Source of the DNA: Takifugu bimaculatus
Taxonomy: Eukaryota > Chordata > Actinopteri > Tetraodontiformes > Tetraodontidae
Assembly: GCA_004026145.2 (NCBI GenBank)
Contig: CP034992.1
Span: 5,344,993 to 5,408,992, forward strand
Direction: 5' to 3'
Length of the DNA stretch: 64,000 bases
The notes under the pieces are model-generated. The model made no database searches and was not told the DNA's origin. It saw only the letters and a program-made list of their open reading frames with translations. Shown in pieces: positions 12,542-27,500 of the stretch. Position 1 is the first letter of the stretch; every line of letters begins with the position of its first letter. Position numbers and translations under genes: made by a program.

Positions 12542-15500
12542 GTACTGTTAGAGTTTACGCTCCTGCGAGGAGGCGTTCCGTGGTGTAGGACCTGTTTATG
12601 CGACCGGATGTGCACCACTGTCGCCTTGAGGACCTCTGACTGCAGCTACTTGGCTAACGGGTTTAGCTTGTCAGAGAGGTTTAATTTGTGAATGACAGCT
12701 CACCAGTCATATGGCGGTGCTCTGTGGCTGCAGGAATGTTTAGTTTGAAATCAAAGATCCGTGTAAATGATTTAAGCTGCATATGTGTGAGAACAGCTTC
12801 AGATCAGGCTTTTAATAAACGTTATCACATTTGGACTTTAACCTGCAAGTTGGTGTGTTTGTTAGTTTGGTGGATTTGACTTTGAATTGATACAAGGACA
12901 CATTCAAGAAGGTTCATTTGCTCAGTTTAGGCATTTTGAAGTTTACCGTGTAAAGAATCGATCCATCAGTACCAGGATCTACGTGTCAATTTGCAGACTT
13001 GGAAATCTGACCTCCAGCCAACTATATCTAAGATTAACTGCATTCCTTTATGGTTGAATGTTGTACTTTGGTCCTTGAACTTATTTAGTAACTATTTAGT
13101 AAAAGTCTGTATCTTATGACATGTATGTTACAACATACATATTGTATGTATGTTGTATGTTACAATAACACACCAGCAATTAAGTTTCTGTATAATCTCT
13201 ATTGATGATTCATGTGTGTTAATGTAGTTTTAATGTTTGTGTTGCGTAATGCCCACAACATTTCCCCACTCTGTGATTTCTTTATTCCATTTCAACTCCA
13301 ATCCTTGTGAAATTGCTTCTTTAAATACCTCTGAGTACAGGAACATTCATCCGTTTTCATTTTTTCCTTTTTAACACTTACCTTGCACACATGGGCAGTA
13401 GTAGCTCAGGCTGCAGGGGACTGGGGTGAGAAATGGAGGGTTTAAGGTTGAAGCCCCAGTGCAGACAAAACTTGGAAGGTGTTCTGGTAGTAGGAGACAT
13501 TGCCAAGACACCTTCAGAGCACCACAGAGGTGGTCTTAAGCATGGTACAACCCCTAAATACTCAAATATGGCCCCGGATGAGCTGGCGGCTAATGTAGCC
13601 TGCCTTCACCTATGCAGCTCAGCTGGGACAGCCAGCAGCCTCCCTGTGACCCTGCAAGGGCTAAAACACTCCAGAACCCCCCCCCCCCCCCCCAAAAAAA
13701 AAGATTTATGTTACAGATAATTATTTTTAATTTTTGATAGATTTGTCAACCATGTATGCAGACGTAAAAGGTTTTACGTAGGTTTTAATAGCTCGCGTTG
13801 TGATGTCCTGGCCTCTAATGTCCAATCTAATGTTCTTGTGTGGTCCAGATGACCACCGGCTCAATGCAGGTTTGATCCACCCTTCAGACAGAAGAATATG
13901 CTTTCCGAAATTTAGACCTTGAATATTTATAAATTTTGTAAAAGTTTCACCTTGTAGGGTTTTCAGACCCTTTCAAATGTTACGTGCCTCAAGCTGAAGG
14001 AAAAAGACAGAAATAGCAACTGAATAAAAACAACCCTGGAATGAGAGTGAAAACAGAATTATTTTTTTTTTGAATTTTTGCAAATGTCTGTGGCACTGAA
14101 TGTTGCCTAGAGCACGTGGCTCTCCATCATTCTGAAATGGAATAGATTTGAAAAAAACACGACTCTTCTGAGGTCGTCCAACCAGCAAGCTGAGAAAACT
14201 GAGAAAAGGTTCTTAATAGGAGATGTGAGCACGATCCCAATGGTCACTCTGGCAGCGCTCCAGATGTCCTGTGTGAGGGTGGACGGAGGTCCCAGAAGGT
14301 GAAACCGCTTGGCATTAAGGCCGAGTGTCCAGACAGTAGAAGTGTAGATGAAGCTGGCAGAAGTGCAGTAAAAGACTCCAGAGATCCAGCTTTGTGTTAG
14401 AACCGAGCAAGTCAAAACCTGATCCACGGCTGAGTGTTCGCCTTCAAACAAGGAAATGACCCTCGGCACACAGCCGGGACCACTCCGACTGGCTTTGAGT
14501 CAGACTGGAACCCAAGCACACGAGTATATCGTAGCAATTGAGAAAAGGGAGGGAACCTTGCGACGGTTTGTGTCCCACTCAACTGCCCCCCCCTGCCTTT
14601 ACACACTGTCTGTCTGTTTCTCCCCCTCCAGCCCAGTGATCAGAGTGATGATGAAGGATTCTTCCTGGTCTGTAGCACATTATCAGCCTTAGCTGATTGA
14701 CAGCCTGGTATCTGTGCAGCGTGATCACGTTATCTGACGATGTGTTGGCCGAGGTTGGGAATTCAATTTAGGATGCTTTGTCAGCTCCGGTGCCGGAGAC
14801 GTCGCAATATCCAGATGGTTGGGCTCCGGGATGCTTTTAGAGAGGGGGGAGAATGTTGAGGTTCTTCCTTCTCTGTCTCTCTCTCTCTCACACACATTCT
14901 TACTCGCTCTCATAAATCAAATCTCCTGAATTCTTGTCTGCGTAGCGAGATAATCCTCAGGCTGTTTTTCACTGTCGCTACTCAGTGGTGAATTTGTAAA
15001 TGTTACTTTTTTTAAGGTGCGCCTGCTTAGCAGCAACAACACAGCGGTCTCCGAGCCCGGCACAGTTGGAAGGGAAACACTAAGATGGGAAGCCATCTCA
15101 GTGAGACTGGGTCCTGAATATTTTACGGAGGGGGGGACAAAGAATTCTCTGCATGCACCGACTACTTCTGCCGGTACTTCAAACAACGGGGCGCCTTCCC
15201 CATCTGTCTCAGCTAGAACACATTTACATTTCCTCACCGCGAGGGATGCTGCAGGCTGAAGTTAGCTCTAACTGGATTTGAATATCACTCCACCAAGGTT
15301 AATGGCCATTTCTGTTGCCGGTGAGGTGCTTAAGCTTTCTCAATAATTTAGGAAGGCTGCAGTCATTAGGAGATGTTGGCAGCGAAATGGAGGATGCGCT
15401 GAGTCGCTGCTCTCCTATCGGCTTAACTTCTGTTGTTGTTGCCGTTTAGATAATGAGGAGAAATGTTAGGGCAGGGCTGGAATTAGGTGAGTAAATAGTG

Positions 15501-18500
15501 GCAGTGGCTGCAAACAGTTGTAATTCACAGAGTGCAGCATGTTGTAGATTACAATCGTCCTCTAATTTATTCATCATCTCTGAGATTTGACATTTAACTA
15601 GAGCTGCGGGATGAAACTTTTAATATGTGGTAATAGTTGTTAAATATTTCAGTCTGATAAAGGTTCAGATGTTGCGGCCAGTAGTCTTAATAGGTTTAAT
15701 AGGCTTTTTATTTGACCTAAAATGGATCGAACGAGAACTTTCCACATGCTTCATCAAAATTGCTTGATGTTGCTTCTTGTGAATGTTGGTTTCACTTTTG
15801 TTAACCAGTCCTTTCATTACTAGCCACAACTTAGTTAAGGCCTTTACTCACGGTGATGTTACACATATGCTCTGTGTAAACAACAGGACAAAGGTAAATG
15901 TCCAACTTTTTTACTTCTCATTGCCCCCTCCACATTTGCTGGTGTTGGCCTGTGTCCATGTAAATGGTTCACTAGCCAAGAATCAACCTGAAAGGCTGAG
16001 ATGAGGGAAATGATCTGTGACCCCCACCTGCTGAACCATTACCTATAAGACCTTCCTTCCACCTCATTTCTGTCCTATTTGCACAACAGCAGGTGAAATA
16101 GATTATTTTCTCTTCCTAATTAAAGCGTTTGATATCCCAGAGGTGTGACTAACGACTATGTGTTCTCTTATTTAGTCATTTACATTAACAGTGAGCTAAT
16201 CATACCTTACTCTGACTGTAAAGTTAGGTTTCATGGTTTGGACTCCTTTTCTTATGCCTGATTATTAGTATTTTTTGCTTTTGTTATGGCGAGTATATTT
16301 TTGTTGTTTGACAAAAGGACGTTACATTAGTAGGTCACAAAAATATTGCACACAAAAGACTCTTTGCCTACACTCTTTATGGAAGAGGTGTAGGCTTTGT
16401 TACGATTTTAGCTTCTCGACATGTGGGTTGAACTTTGGCACCATTTTCTTTCCATTCCTTCTCCACTGTTATCTAATCTTTAGACTTGAGCTTTGAACAT
16501 GGCTCCAAACACCTTCTCTTATTAACTATGCTAATTATTGAAATCCCTATCTGTACAGACACAACAGCCAGGGTTCCCTTTCTTACGCCTGTCTGCGGGA
16601 GATTAGACCTACCCCGTCTAAAGACCCGCCAATGATGCAAATCGTATCGATCTTAATCCTGCAGCCACGCTCTCCTGCTCCCACCACCACCTCCGTTCTG
16701 CTGCTCTGTTCTCAACTCTGCTGCTGCTGTGTTCTCCACAGGCAGATGTTGTTTGCTCTCTTCATACTCTAATTGTCCCAAAACACGATTTAAAAGGCAG
16801 CCATTTCAAGAGTGGGCTAGCACTAATGAGACTTGATGCTACAAAGAAAATGATCTTGAACCTCCATCGAGTGGGCGGTTGCTTGTCAACATACAGAACA
16901 TCTCCCTTGATTCACTTATAACATGCATATGCATGCAGATTTCTAATCTTCTCTATGACTCCTCATCCAGATATATGCAGGCAGTGCAGCACAAGGAAGA
17001 GGAAGGCCTGCCATCAATACTCAAGTGTTGTAATAATTAAAGCTGTACAGGCTTTCTCAATTTGACCGCTAATGCTTCGGGAGGCATGGTTCTTGCTACA
17101 TGGCTGGCTCTCTGTGAAAATCTGCCTCTCCTTCGAGCCGGCCTGTTTATGCAGAAAATTCAAATCAGCTCTGCTTCTTTGCCTCCTTCATTTCCTTTAG
17201 TGTGTCACCTCTTTCATGGCTTGCTACACAGTGCATGTCTAATTGCAAGACAGCCTGTACTTATGAGTTGTAGCTAAGTAGCACACTGCCACCTCATTAG
17301 CAGGGAAACATTCTACAGCAATCAGCACGCCAATGATTTTGATAACGGCGCGCTTGAGTTTCACCGGCACTCATGGGCATGGTCACTGCAGAGTTCCCCT
17401 TGAAATTATTTCTGGATGGTTAGCTATATGGACGGGGGAAAGCGATGAGTTCATAACCTGAATGGGAACAAATCAATTACACAGAATTGGTGAACTGGCA
17501 ATCTGTTAATTTCTTAAACATTTTATAATGCCCCTTAAGGAGCATTTTGGTTAATTAACTCTGCAGTCATTTGTCGCCGCTAATAAGGCAGTGTCGTTTC
17601 AAAGGGGTTAGGCTCTGGCCGTGACGAGTAATGAGGATTTTAACCTCACCAGACATCTGGGGATACCACTGTTATTTTTAGCATCTCTGGAAACTCATTG
17701 TAGTGTCTCCTTGTGGTTGAAATATATTTGAATTTGGTATATTACCTTTAAATATTTAAATGGTTTTTCAAAGACTTTGCAAGCATTTTAAAGTAAGAAG
17801 AAAGACACAAAAGCTTTCTTAAAAGCAGCATGGGTCCAAATGCTTTTTTTTTTTTCTCCACACATCTACAAAGCACCAAATGTAAGTTCCTGTGAACACA
17901 CAGAGCGCGCTCAGGCAGACCAAAAGGAATTTTTGGAGTTCAGGAAGGCAGCAGATTAACGAGCGGTGCCACACTGACATTGTCTGGTGTTTATGGGCCT
18001 GATCGAAGGTGATTGCCTGCTCTGTAACATTCCCCTGTAAATTAAAACTTATAGCTCTAATAAATTCCCACCGGTGGCCCTCTGACACCGAGCTACATTT
18101 CTACACACGGCGATAAAGACAGCGGCTTTAAATTAGCCTCAGGATATTGAGTCCTCGGGTTTATCGGAAAGACAAACAGCAGAGAAGTCGTATGTCGTGA
18201 AATGACTTTGCAGCATGCCGCCATCCGGCGATTCCACGCCATGACAGCCAGCTGCTCTCGGACAAACGTAAGACCTCGTCGAAGTCCTATTTATACGTTA
18301 TGTTGAATACCGTACGGACTCGGCAGCGGAACGTGTTGGGATGAGGACGGGCTCCAGCGTGAGGTTTTGTCCTTCGGTGCCACTGAAGGAGTACGGCCGT
18401 GACAAGGACTCCGCAATCTGATGCAGCTGCTGCCAAAGCGCCGTTTGTCCTCTGCGTTTGAGAGCGAAGCCACTCCGGGTGCTCTACGAGGAGAGTGACA

Positions 18501-21500
18501 GTTTGGTGCCATATTTAATGCTAGACTGTCTACTGATTCACATTCTGGCTGTGTGTGCTGTGTTTATGTGCAAAATGTTGAAACTTTTCTTGTGGGAGAC
18601 TTTTGCATCAGTTAGAACTCCGAGAGAAAGAAGGTCCTCATTTGACCCCGTCAGGCTCGTTTAGACAGCAATTTGATGTCTGACACAACATCCGAGGGTG
18701 AAGCTTTTAGCTGCGCAGACTAACTGAGCTGCTGTGAAACACCTAATGAGACCTTGAGGACGACCGTTACTCGGAAGACAAATATCAAACACTCATCTCC
18801 ATTTTTGACCCGTCTTCAGCAGCAAAACAACTTTTACAAAATTTAAGATGATAACAGAAGCCGGTATTTTCAGGTTGCTCACTAGACTTCTCGGTATGCT
18901 TTGTAGAAAAGGAGTTTTTCCATATGTGCCTCTTCCATGTCAATAGAGAATACCTGTTTACCGTCGTTGCCGCTGCGCCCGGCCTCTCTCCACCAAGAAG
19001 TGTTGTGAGTGCTTTTGTGTGTATCAGCGTTTCCATGAATATTTATGCAACCCGGCCCCCACGTCAGAGCGCACAACTATGTTTTCGCCATAGTGTGTAT
19101 TAGCCTGATGTGTGTCTGTTTGATTCCTCGCTGTGGGTCTGTGAAGAGGCAGCAGTCTGGTGGGAAAGCTCAGGTAGGTTTGTCTCTAAAGCGCTGCTGA
19201 TGATGATTGCTGCAGAGAGAGTGTCCCGGCGGGGCTGCGGGCCAGCTGCTCGCCTGCTGTGCTGCCACTCACCACTTATGCTGCCTACCGAGACACGTAG
19301 CACTCGGATTATTCTCAAATATGCTGCCCAAAATGTAGATTTACCGCCTTACGTCCACAAAATCTGAGCTGTTACGTATTTCAGATCCCAACATCCTCAT
19401 GGACTTTCAACCCCCCCCCCCCTTGATTATTAAAGGAAGAGTCCAATTACATGAGAGGTCAAACTATTCCTGATCTTGATCCAGACGTCACTCGTCCCAA
19501 ATGCACTCCCGACCTGGTCCAGTTTTGCTTTGGTTGGTTAATTTTGTCTGGCAGGATGTGCAAACATCTGTGCAGCACCCAAACGCCAGCATCTGTACCA
19601 GTTAACAGTCACCTTTTCAACTGGAGAGACAGATGTTCAGGCTCAGAAAATCCAATTTGCTCACATCTAATTCGATTACATTCATTGCTTTAATGTCATT
19701 TGTTTCTTTAGACGTTATTATAGTCTAAAATGTAAGAAAGGGTGATTCAGGTCACGATACAAATGGTAGGAAGCTCTCCAGTCTCATCTGTATTTAGTAT
19801 TTTTATGGTTTTTTTCTCCCCGCCCAAGGTGATTGCCAGTGCTCGGAGGGCCACCTCCAGCCCGACTCGGCTTTCCCAGTAATCACTCAGTTATTTTTGG
19901 GGAAGAATGCATGTGTAGCTGCTTTCTCTCATTCTCATTTTTCCATCCAAGGTAACAAAACGGCTATTTAAAATGACCGTATCTGTTCATCTCAGTCTGT
20001 TAACCAATTTTATTGTTGCGTTTGATTGCCAAAAATGTGTTTTCAGATGAGCAGAAATAGCTTCAGCATACAGTAAAGCAGCGCTAGAGTGCAGAGGCCT
20101 CAACATGTTACCAGCAGGTAGATGCAAGCAGCCGTCCCATTGACTGCATGTGGCAGAGCGACAGAGTGAAGACGTTTGTACAGAGACCAACACACACCAG
20201 AAATACTCACCTCTGACAAGCGTGCAGGCTGCAGAAGTCCACCCTCCATGTTCTCTCAAATCACAACTCAGAAATGGGGTGAACCAGTACCTCTTGAGTG
20301 GAGTGACCCAAGGACAGACTGGCAGATGGAGACAGGCAGCTGAACAAACCTGGCTGAGATGGCCCTTCAGTGGCCTGACAGCAGCCGAGTGATACACGGT
20401 TTGGATTTGCAGCCTGGTTTGTTTGGGCTGTGCAGATTTGTCTCAACCGTCCAACTGACTTTTCTTTCCCCCTGTTATTGCTGTTAAAGTCCTTTTGCAA
20501 CCCACATTTGCACAGATGCCAATGAGCCCCTTCAGGATTGTCCCGCCATCGGTCTGGGCTGATGGGATTGAAGGCTTACCCCCCACATTTAGACGCGCTG
20601 CAACTGAAACGCATGAATAATGCAGGCCTGCGATTGTACGTTTCAGAAGAGGGTGCAGGGGTGACCTGCAGATGCCCCTCATTACTGCCTTCGGTTATGT
20701 GAAACAAAAGGCCAAGAAGCAGTATGTTCTGTTCTGAAAAATAACCTTTTCTGCCTCTGAAGTTTTGCAACAGGATTTGTGAGTTGGCAATTTGTGTGAT
20801 GTGTTCTACAGGTGGCAAAAAATCAATTAATTTCCAGCCTATTGTGATAGTATATATCTATACCTAATTATATGTTTCCCTCCATGAACCATGTCCATTA
20901 CCATCAGAACCATTACATTGTTACATTTTACATTCTTGTGTTAATGTTTGCAAGAATATATCAGTCTTAAATAAGGCAATTGTGTCACTTTTTCATTTTG
21001 AAAATGGAAAGCTTCATTTTTTTACATACCCAATGACATTGCTGAACCTTTCCTGAGGTTTGATTCAGCTTCCATCAAAAGGAAGATTACTGCTGGTTGG
21101 TGGGACGACTGTCTCTTCAGCTAAAGAGGACATGGACTGGCAAATTCTAGCATGACTGGTTCCTATAACTGGGCATTTTCTCTTAACCCTGTTTCCTTCT
21201 GTCCTCTCCAGGGAAGTTGGTTGACTCCGAGAAGATGGCTGAACCTGCAGGAATACCAAAGCAAGAAGCTGATGCAAGACAGCGGCGTGGCGGTCCAGCG
21301 TTTCTATGTGGCCAACACGGCTTCCGATGCTTTGGACGCAGCAAAGAGGCTCAGTGAGTAGTCAGAGACACGTGCACGCTCCTCAGAGCCATGACGTTTA
21401 CCAATTTTCACCGCTAGGTTTTTGTACACAGGCTCAGCTAGAGAAGATAAATCATTTAGTGGTTAATTCTAAACTCATCAAGTTATTGTGTGGGCAATTT

Positions 21501-24500
21501 GACTCAAGGGTATTTATTGGAGTGAAGTGACCCCTCTGCCTGCTGGGGTTCATCATTTGTTTCAGATATGGCTTGGACAGCAGCATCAGTCCTTCTCCTG
21601 CAGTGCACGACATTAGTGGATGTAGAAAGCTGCTGCGAGGGCATTTTAGAGTTGGAGTCTTCTGTCTTCACAGAAACTGGAGCTAAATGACTTTCACACA
21701 TCCAAGCATCCCCTTGGGGGCAAAAGAGACAATGGGTGTGAGCTCAGAGACGGAGCCACCGAGCAGAACTGGAAAAAGTAAATATTTACATGGATTTCCC
21801 TGCTGGAGACAGCTGTTATACTGGCAACGCTTCTGTTAAAGCACGCCAGTGCTCCACACAGAGCAGCTTCTGCTTGTTTTGGTGTCTCACCAAGGTACAA
21901 ATGTAAACAGGTGCTTTTTATTGTACAGTTATTTCATACTGTGTTTAGCAGCTCAGGGCAATTTGGTGATTTTCTATTGCTGCTCCAGAAAAAAAGGCTT
22001 GTCAATAGACAAGGCGAATGACATCAGTACACACAGCAGCCATCTTGAGGTTTACAAGACAGGACCAATGTTGCCCTGGAGAAGAATATCTGTTGTCTGT
22101 CCATCATTAAACCCTCAGGGGGAAAGAACTTCAGCCCATACGAGGCCGTTCTACCAAGTGTGTGATGGTAACAATAAACAACAGCCACGCTTTAACCTCT
22201 GTGCATATACTTGGGTTTTATGGAGGCCGCTGCAGAAACATGGCACTGAACCTCGCTGCTTCCATTTGTGCTGCACGGCTCCGCGGTCCCACTGCAGGAC
22301 GTGCAAACAGCTAATCAAGGCTGAGGTTTTTATCAGGTCTAATCGCGTCTTTGTGCTGCGTGATTATGTGCGGCGGCCTGTGCGTCTGCAGCTTAGCAGT
22401 CGTGTCTCCTCAGTTCTTCCTCATGCGCTCATCCGCAGTAATTTGTTTCAAAACCTCTCGTGCTCACCGTTTCCTGTTCGGAGCCCCTTTTTTAAGCTTC
22501 CCTCACTGCCTGCTTTTTAATTTTTTACTCGAATTTGGATTAGTGCCGCCCCCCCCCCCAAAAAAAAGCCAGTTTAACACATTTGTGTGCACCCACACAT
22601 GAGGTAAGCTCTTTAATTGATTGGCCAGTGACAGAATTTCTACCATTATCTCTAAAGCTTTGAAATAAAACAAGAAGCGATCAAGTGCTTTTCATCTTAT
22701 CTTTTAAGGATTCAACAAAACTGTGGCATTAATGTTCCACAGCCTTTTGTGCGCAGTATCGCCATTTGCAGGAGCTAAAACGTGTGTGGATAATTGAGTG
22801 AGTGGCACTTTCATGGTCAGGTGTTTCTTGTTCTCTGAAGAAGCAGATAAAAACGGTCTGGAATTGATTTCCGTGGCTGAATTGCAGCTTGGTGGCTGTG
22901 AGAGTGATACAGGATTAATGGCAGCTGAAGGAGGTCATCATTATCATCATCCAACACTGGCTGAGAAAAATGCAGAGGAGCCTAAATCAGCGTATTTGTC
23001 AGGGGATATTTAACAAGAACCAAAGACGTTAAAAAAAAGAAAAAGAGTGCAGACAGCTGAAGTGGGGAAGAAAGACTTGTGTCACGATCCGAAAATGAAG
23101 CACTGAGAAGTCAAAGTGGTCCCAAATCTGACTGCTGATCAAAGGAGTGAGAAGAATTCTGGGATGCGTAGATCTGTCCTGCCTGTTTCTCAAGACAAGG
23201 AGGTTATTCTTCAACCGTCGTGGCAGCATCACCGAGCGTTCGAGACACAACAGAAGATGGAGACGAGCAGCCGGTGAAGGACGAGCAAAGCATCTCAAGG
23301 GAGGAAACAGAGGTTTTGCTGACATTCATGATCTCCAGACCCCAGATGATCATTCTATCATGGTCGTATAAAGGTGACACTTCTCCCATTCAGGAATTAC
23401 TTAACATCTGCATGTCCTACTACCAGCTTTATATCTTCCTCTTCATCCTGATGCTGTCGGCCTGCTTATGATTTAAACAAAAATTAAAATCAATGGTAAC
23501 TGAAGAGTTATTTTAGTCCCTGTATGTTGGAGGAAGAACTCAGGAAGGAAAAGAACACGGCGAGGTTGGAGTCTAGTGCCGATTTCATTATAGTGCTCTT
23601 TTCTTAGTTGTGTAGACATGAAATTTAGGAAACGTGTGCAGAAATTCATCTATACGGTGGCTGAAAATGATTCCCTCTTTGTTTACGAGGGGGTGTTACG
23701 GAAGCTTTAAATACACTGTAATTCAGCTTTAAACGCAAATCATGGGTGTGTATGTTGTTAAATTCTCACATAAAACACTGTAGACTTTGGAACAATTTGC
23801 CGTTTTCACTAGAATTTAAAGCTTTTATTTCACATTTAAAATACGCAAGTCTCTGGGCATAAACATGTGGCTGAGTCATGGTCCTGTTCGGTCGGATATG
23901 AGTGGCTGCAAAGGAAAGGTCAGTGAGCTCTTTAGTTAAGACGTGTTTGGCTGCAGTCTGACCTGAAGCTGTTTTACACCGACTGTGCACGGTTAACAAA
24001 CCCTCAGTAATGGTCCACAGTCTCCACTCTCACTTCCTGACTTTTATTTGCGACTTCCTCCGTCCTGCTTTAGTGTACAGTTTCATCTTTATTGAAAGTT
24101 GCTTTTTAGCCTTCTTGTAACCCATTTTAATGGGTTAAATCAAGGGCAGTGTAAATGTGTCTCCCGCATCCTAATAGCAGTTGGATAAATTGGCAAAAGT
24201 CTAAAGGTTGTTCACTCGTGAGCACCTGTGCACAGTTTCAACCCGTCTGAAGTGGTACAACAGAGGAATGATGATGGGGCTGGGCCAAGTTTGATTTATT
24301 CCAAATCCCCACATTTAAAAAGTCTCACATTGACTGTTTATGTCGATGACAACCGCAAAAATCAAAGTTTTCAGGACGATAATTAATCAGGCTAACTTGG
24401 TGTGTGCAGCTTTGATTCTGGATGCCAAACCGTTTGATGTCTTTGTCATTATTTGGCTTTGAAAATGTTCGCCGTTGTTCAGTTTTATAAATAAACCCGC

Positions 24501-27500
24501 TGTGCTTTTTGTCCCCTCCCTATTTTTTTCTTCCATTTTCTATCTTCAGCCTATCAGTAACCATTTCAGGCTGTACACAATCGGCTTGTTTTTCTTTTTT
24601 GCATTTTCTTTTGCACGATATGGTGCACGTTTACACAGATACACACCTCATGTTTTGTCACATGACCGGGTTGCTATCTACCAACTTTGAGATCGCAGCG
24701 AGCTGGGAGATGAATATAGATTCCTCCTCCTCGCAGAAGCAATGCACAGCCGCACGTCTGCATCGAAATGTAGACACACACCTTACACACAAACATTGGC
24801 GCCCCGCCCGACTCCACAAGACTGCAATTATGCGGTCCGCTTTGCGTCCCCCACCCTTTGACGGCTGCATCTGTTGACCGGATCTTGATGGATTTTCAGC
24901 CCAGATTCCAAATCAGAATTCCAGCCCGCCTCCTCGTGCCGCCGTCCACCGTTGGTCCTGCCGCAGCCATCCATCGCTCATTGACGAAGGTGCAGCGGGA
25001 GAAAACTGCATCAGATGCTTATCCTCACCCATGCTCGGGTGATGAATGGGAGTCACATCTACTCTCTGCATGTATATGAAAACCTGATTTATCAGCCAGG
25101 TCGCAGCGTGCTGCCCTCCATATCTCCCCAACTCCTCATTTCTGCCGGATAACTTCAGCTTTTATTTGGTCGACGCCTCATTCCCTCCCCGTCTACTTTC
25201 TGCCGCTCTCCTTCACCTCCTTTAACAGTCTCAGTGCAATAGAAAAAAAGAGAGTTATCAGAGGTAGGAACTATTTTAATATACTTCACCGGGTTATGAA
25301 TATTCAGTGTAAACAGTTGTTTTTCTGCTTGGCTGTCAAATCTCATGTGTGCTTATTAGAGGGAGAGTTCACTTGATATGTTGGTTCACTGAATAATAGC
25401 AAGCTTCCTTGACATTAAAACACTGATGAGGTGTGTGGGTGTGAGCCTGTTCTTTTTGTAGCTGCGTTTGAAGGACAGAAAAGTAGTTAGTCACAGCGTC
25501 TGTAGATTGGAGTCCTGAGCAAACATCCCGGGCTAAGGCAGGCGGAGCCAAACGCCTTCGCTCTATATGCTGGATATTGTTTTTGTCCTCCAGAAGAGGA
25601 GATATTCACAAGCCCTTAAAGTCACATTGCCGTCGCTCATACTGCGCATAACATGAGGGATATAATAGGAGAGAAGAAATTCAACAACACTGTTGTTGGC
25701 CTTGAGCTAAAGTGTTTTGAATCTGCTCATTTAGTCGTCTCCGCTCTGCAGCAGCTCAGACCCCCTTCTGTGCCTCTGGCTTGTGATCTGCAAATAATTC
25801 CACACCGCGACACCATCGCCGGCGAGCTTCGTCTGCTGTTTGTGTTTGTGTTTGTGTTTGTCAACCTTCTCGGCAAGACTTCAGCGTCTTAATGCAGGTG
25901 GAGACGAAGTGTATCAATTAAAGAGCGAAGTAAAAGTCCCGTATCTTCTGGAGTTCCTGAGATCGTTCGGCACTTCTGCCGGGCTTGTTCCGAATAAACG
26001 TTTCTTTAGGCCGTACCCGATGACTGGAGAAGTTATTCGCCATTATTTGCCTCATTTCCATAAGCTGCTGATGAGCCCCACAACTGAACATCTACCACTC
26101 TAAATATAAGGTTGCTAGCTGCCTCACTAAAATGATCGTGACAGCAGGTACGTTGTTAATTGCTCATCATTCAAACCAGGTAGAGGGGATTGAAATGAAC
26201 CTCGGCATTGCCAAGAGCGCTTCGAACTTGCAGTTATTTCTCATTCATTTTAAAAATATTTGTGTAATCACACCTTCACAGCTGCCAATAAAGCTGCAGT
26301 CAATGCTCATTAAAAGCAGACAAAAACTTACACCTCTATATTTGTATTTTTTTTTTACAAATCACAATCCAAAAAGACAAGTGAGTTTTATCAAAGTCTC
26401 CATTCTCCTCACTTGATTTACCTTTAGATTCCTGACGGTCGCGGAACCGCAGTGATAGGTTACCGCAGCGATAGCTTACCGCAGCACATTAGCATCACTC
26501 ATGCTTCACTTCCTCTTTATGCCACGCTGTCCCGAAACTTGGTGATAAAGCCATTATCTGTATAATACTGGCCCTAAACCGCACGCGTTATTAAGGCCAT
26601 TACATGCTTCATCGAGCAGTGAATTTGTAAGGAACAGAGCAGTCATTTCTGGTTTCCTAACACAATTTTTGCAGCGTGTGTGCCGCCGGTGCTTCTAATT
26701 CCGGGACTCTTCCAGAATTAACCCACCAGGAAAAAGTGTAATTCCTTGGCTCTTCATCCTGTCTCGCCAGTGAATCTGAACAGTCTTTAAACACAGACGG
26801 AAAGTTTGAGTTGCAACTGTGCACCCTGACACACGCCGCAGCTGTCAGACGCGGTTAAAACGCGGAGCATGGCCAGACCTCTCCCTCTGCGCACATCACC
26901 TCCGCTCTCATTCATAATCCCCTCTAGAGTGGCCTCGTGCACTTCAACACTTCAAGAGCCTTTTAAGACCACTTTCATCTTCCCCTTCAGAAAAAACAGC
27001 AGAGTCTCTGGTGGAAAGTGCTGACAATAGCAGTTAGCACGGAGAGTCGAGGCGAGGCCGATGTGGCCCCTTTTGTCTGGAGGTGGGGGACGAGGCGGCC
27101 CTCTTCTATCTTTGTTCATTTGTGATGGGATGTACAGCCGACAGTTACGCGTCCTCTTCAAAGGTGGAGTGGACAGGAGCCACAGAGACAGCTGCTCGTC
27201 TATGCAAATGGTGGTGTGCAGAACCCCGAGGAGCGAAGGACCTTCTTATGCAATTATCCAACAATCTCAAAGCTTCACTGGCTTTTTCTTACCTTTGTTT
27301 CTTTACCTCCAACTGTCTCGGGAAGAGTCTCAGGCCAAACATGTGCTTTTCTGTCCCCAGAGTTGGCGTTTGTGTAATTCTGCAGCTTTTACTCCCGATT
27401 AGTTTGTTTACTGTTGCTGTTACTGCCGACATTTGCTCATTTGGAGCACTTTTGTATTCAGCGCACGGCGCGTTCACTATTGTCTGCTTAAGATGTGAAA

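Larger units (their letters stand above)
12542..21211 (+). other. SUCLG2: SUCLG2 intron 1 (8.7 kb)
   Basis: Phase-0 GT-AG intron. It holds a SINE (13393-13725), a Tc1-like remnant (13953-14515), poly(C) tracts at 13677 and 19411, and otherwise unique-looking sequence. No nested gene or RNA gene was recognised on either strand. The segment 17470-17640 is rich in TTAATT/TAAT cores and could be a conserved non-coding element. Confidence 0.9.

Noticed and set aside
21849..22520. 223-codon open frame in intron 2
   Set aside because: No recognisable domain, mixed composition, no codon bias and no conserved-looking motif. It lies inside a SUCLG2 intron.
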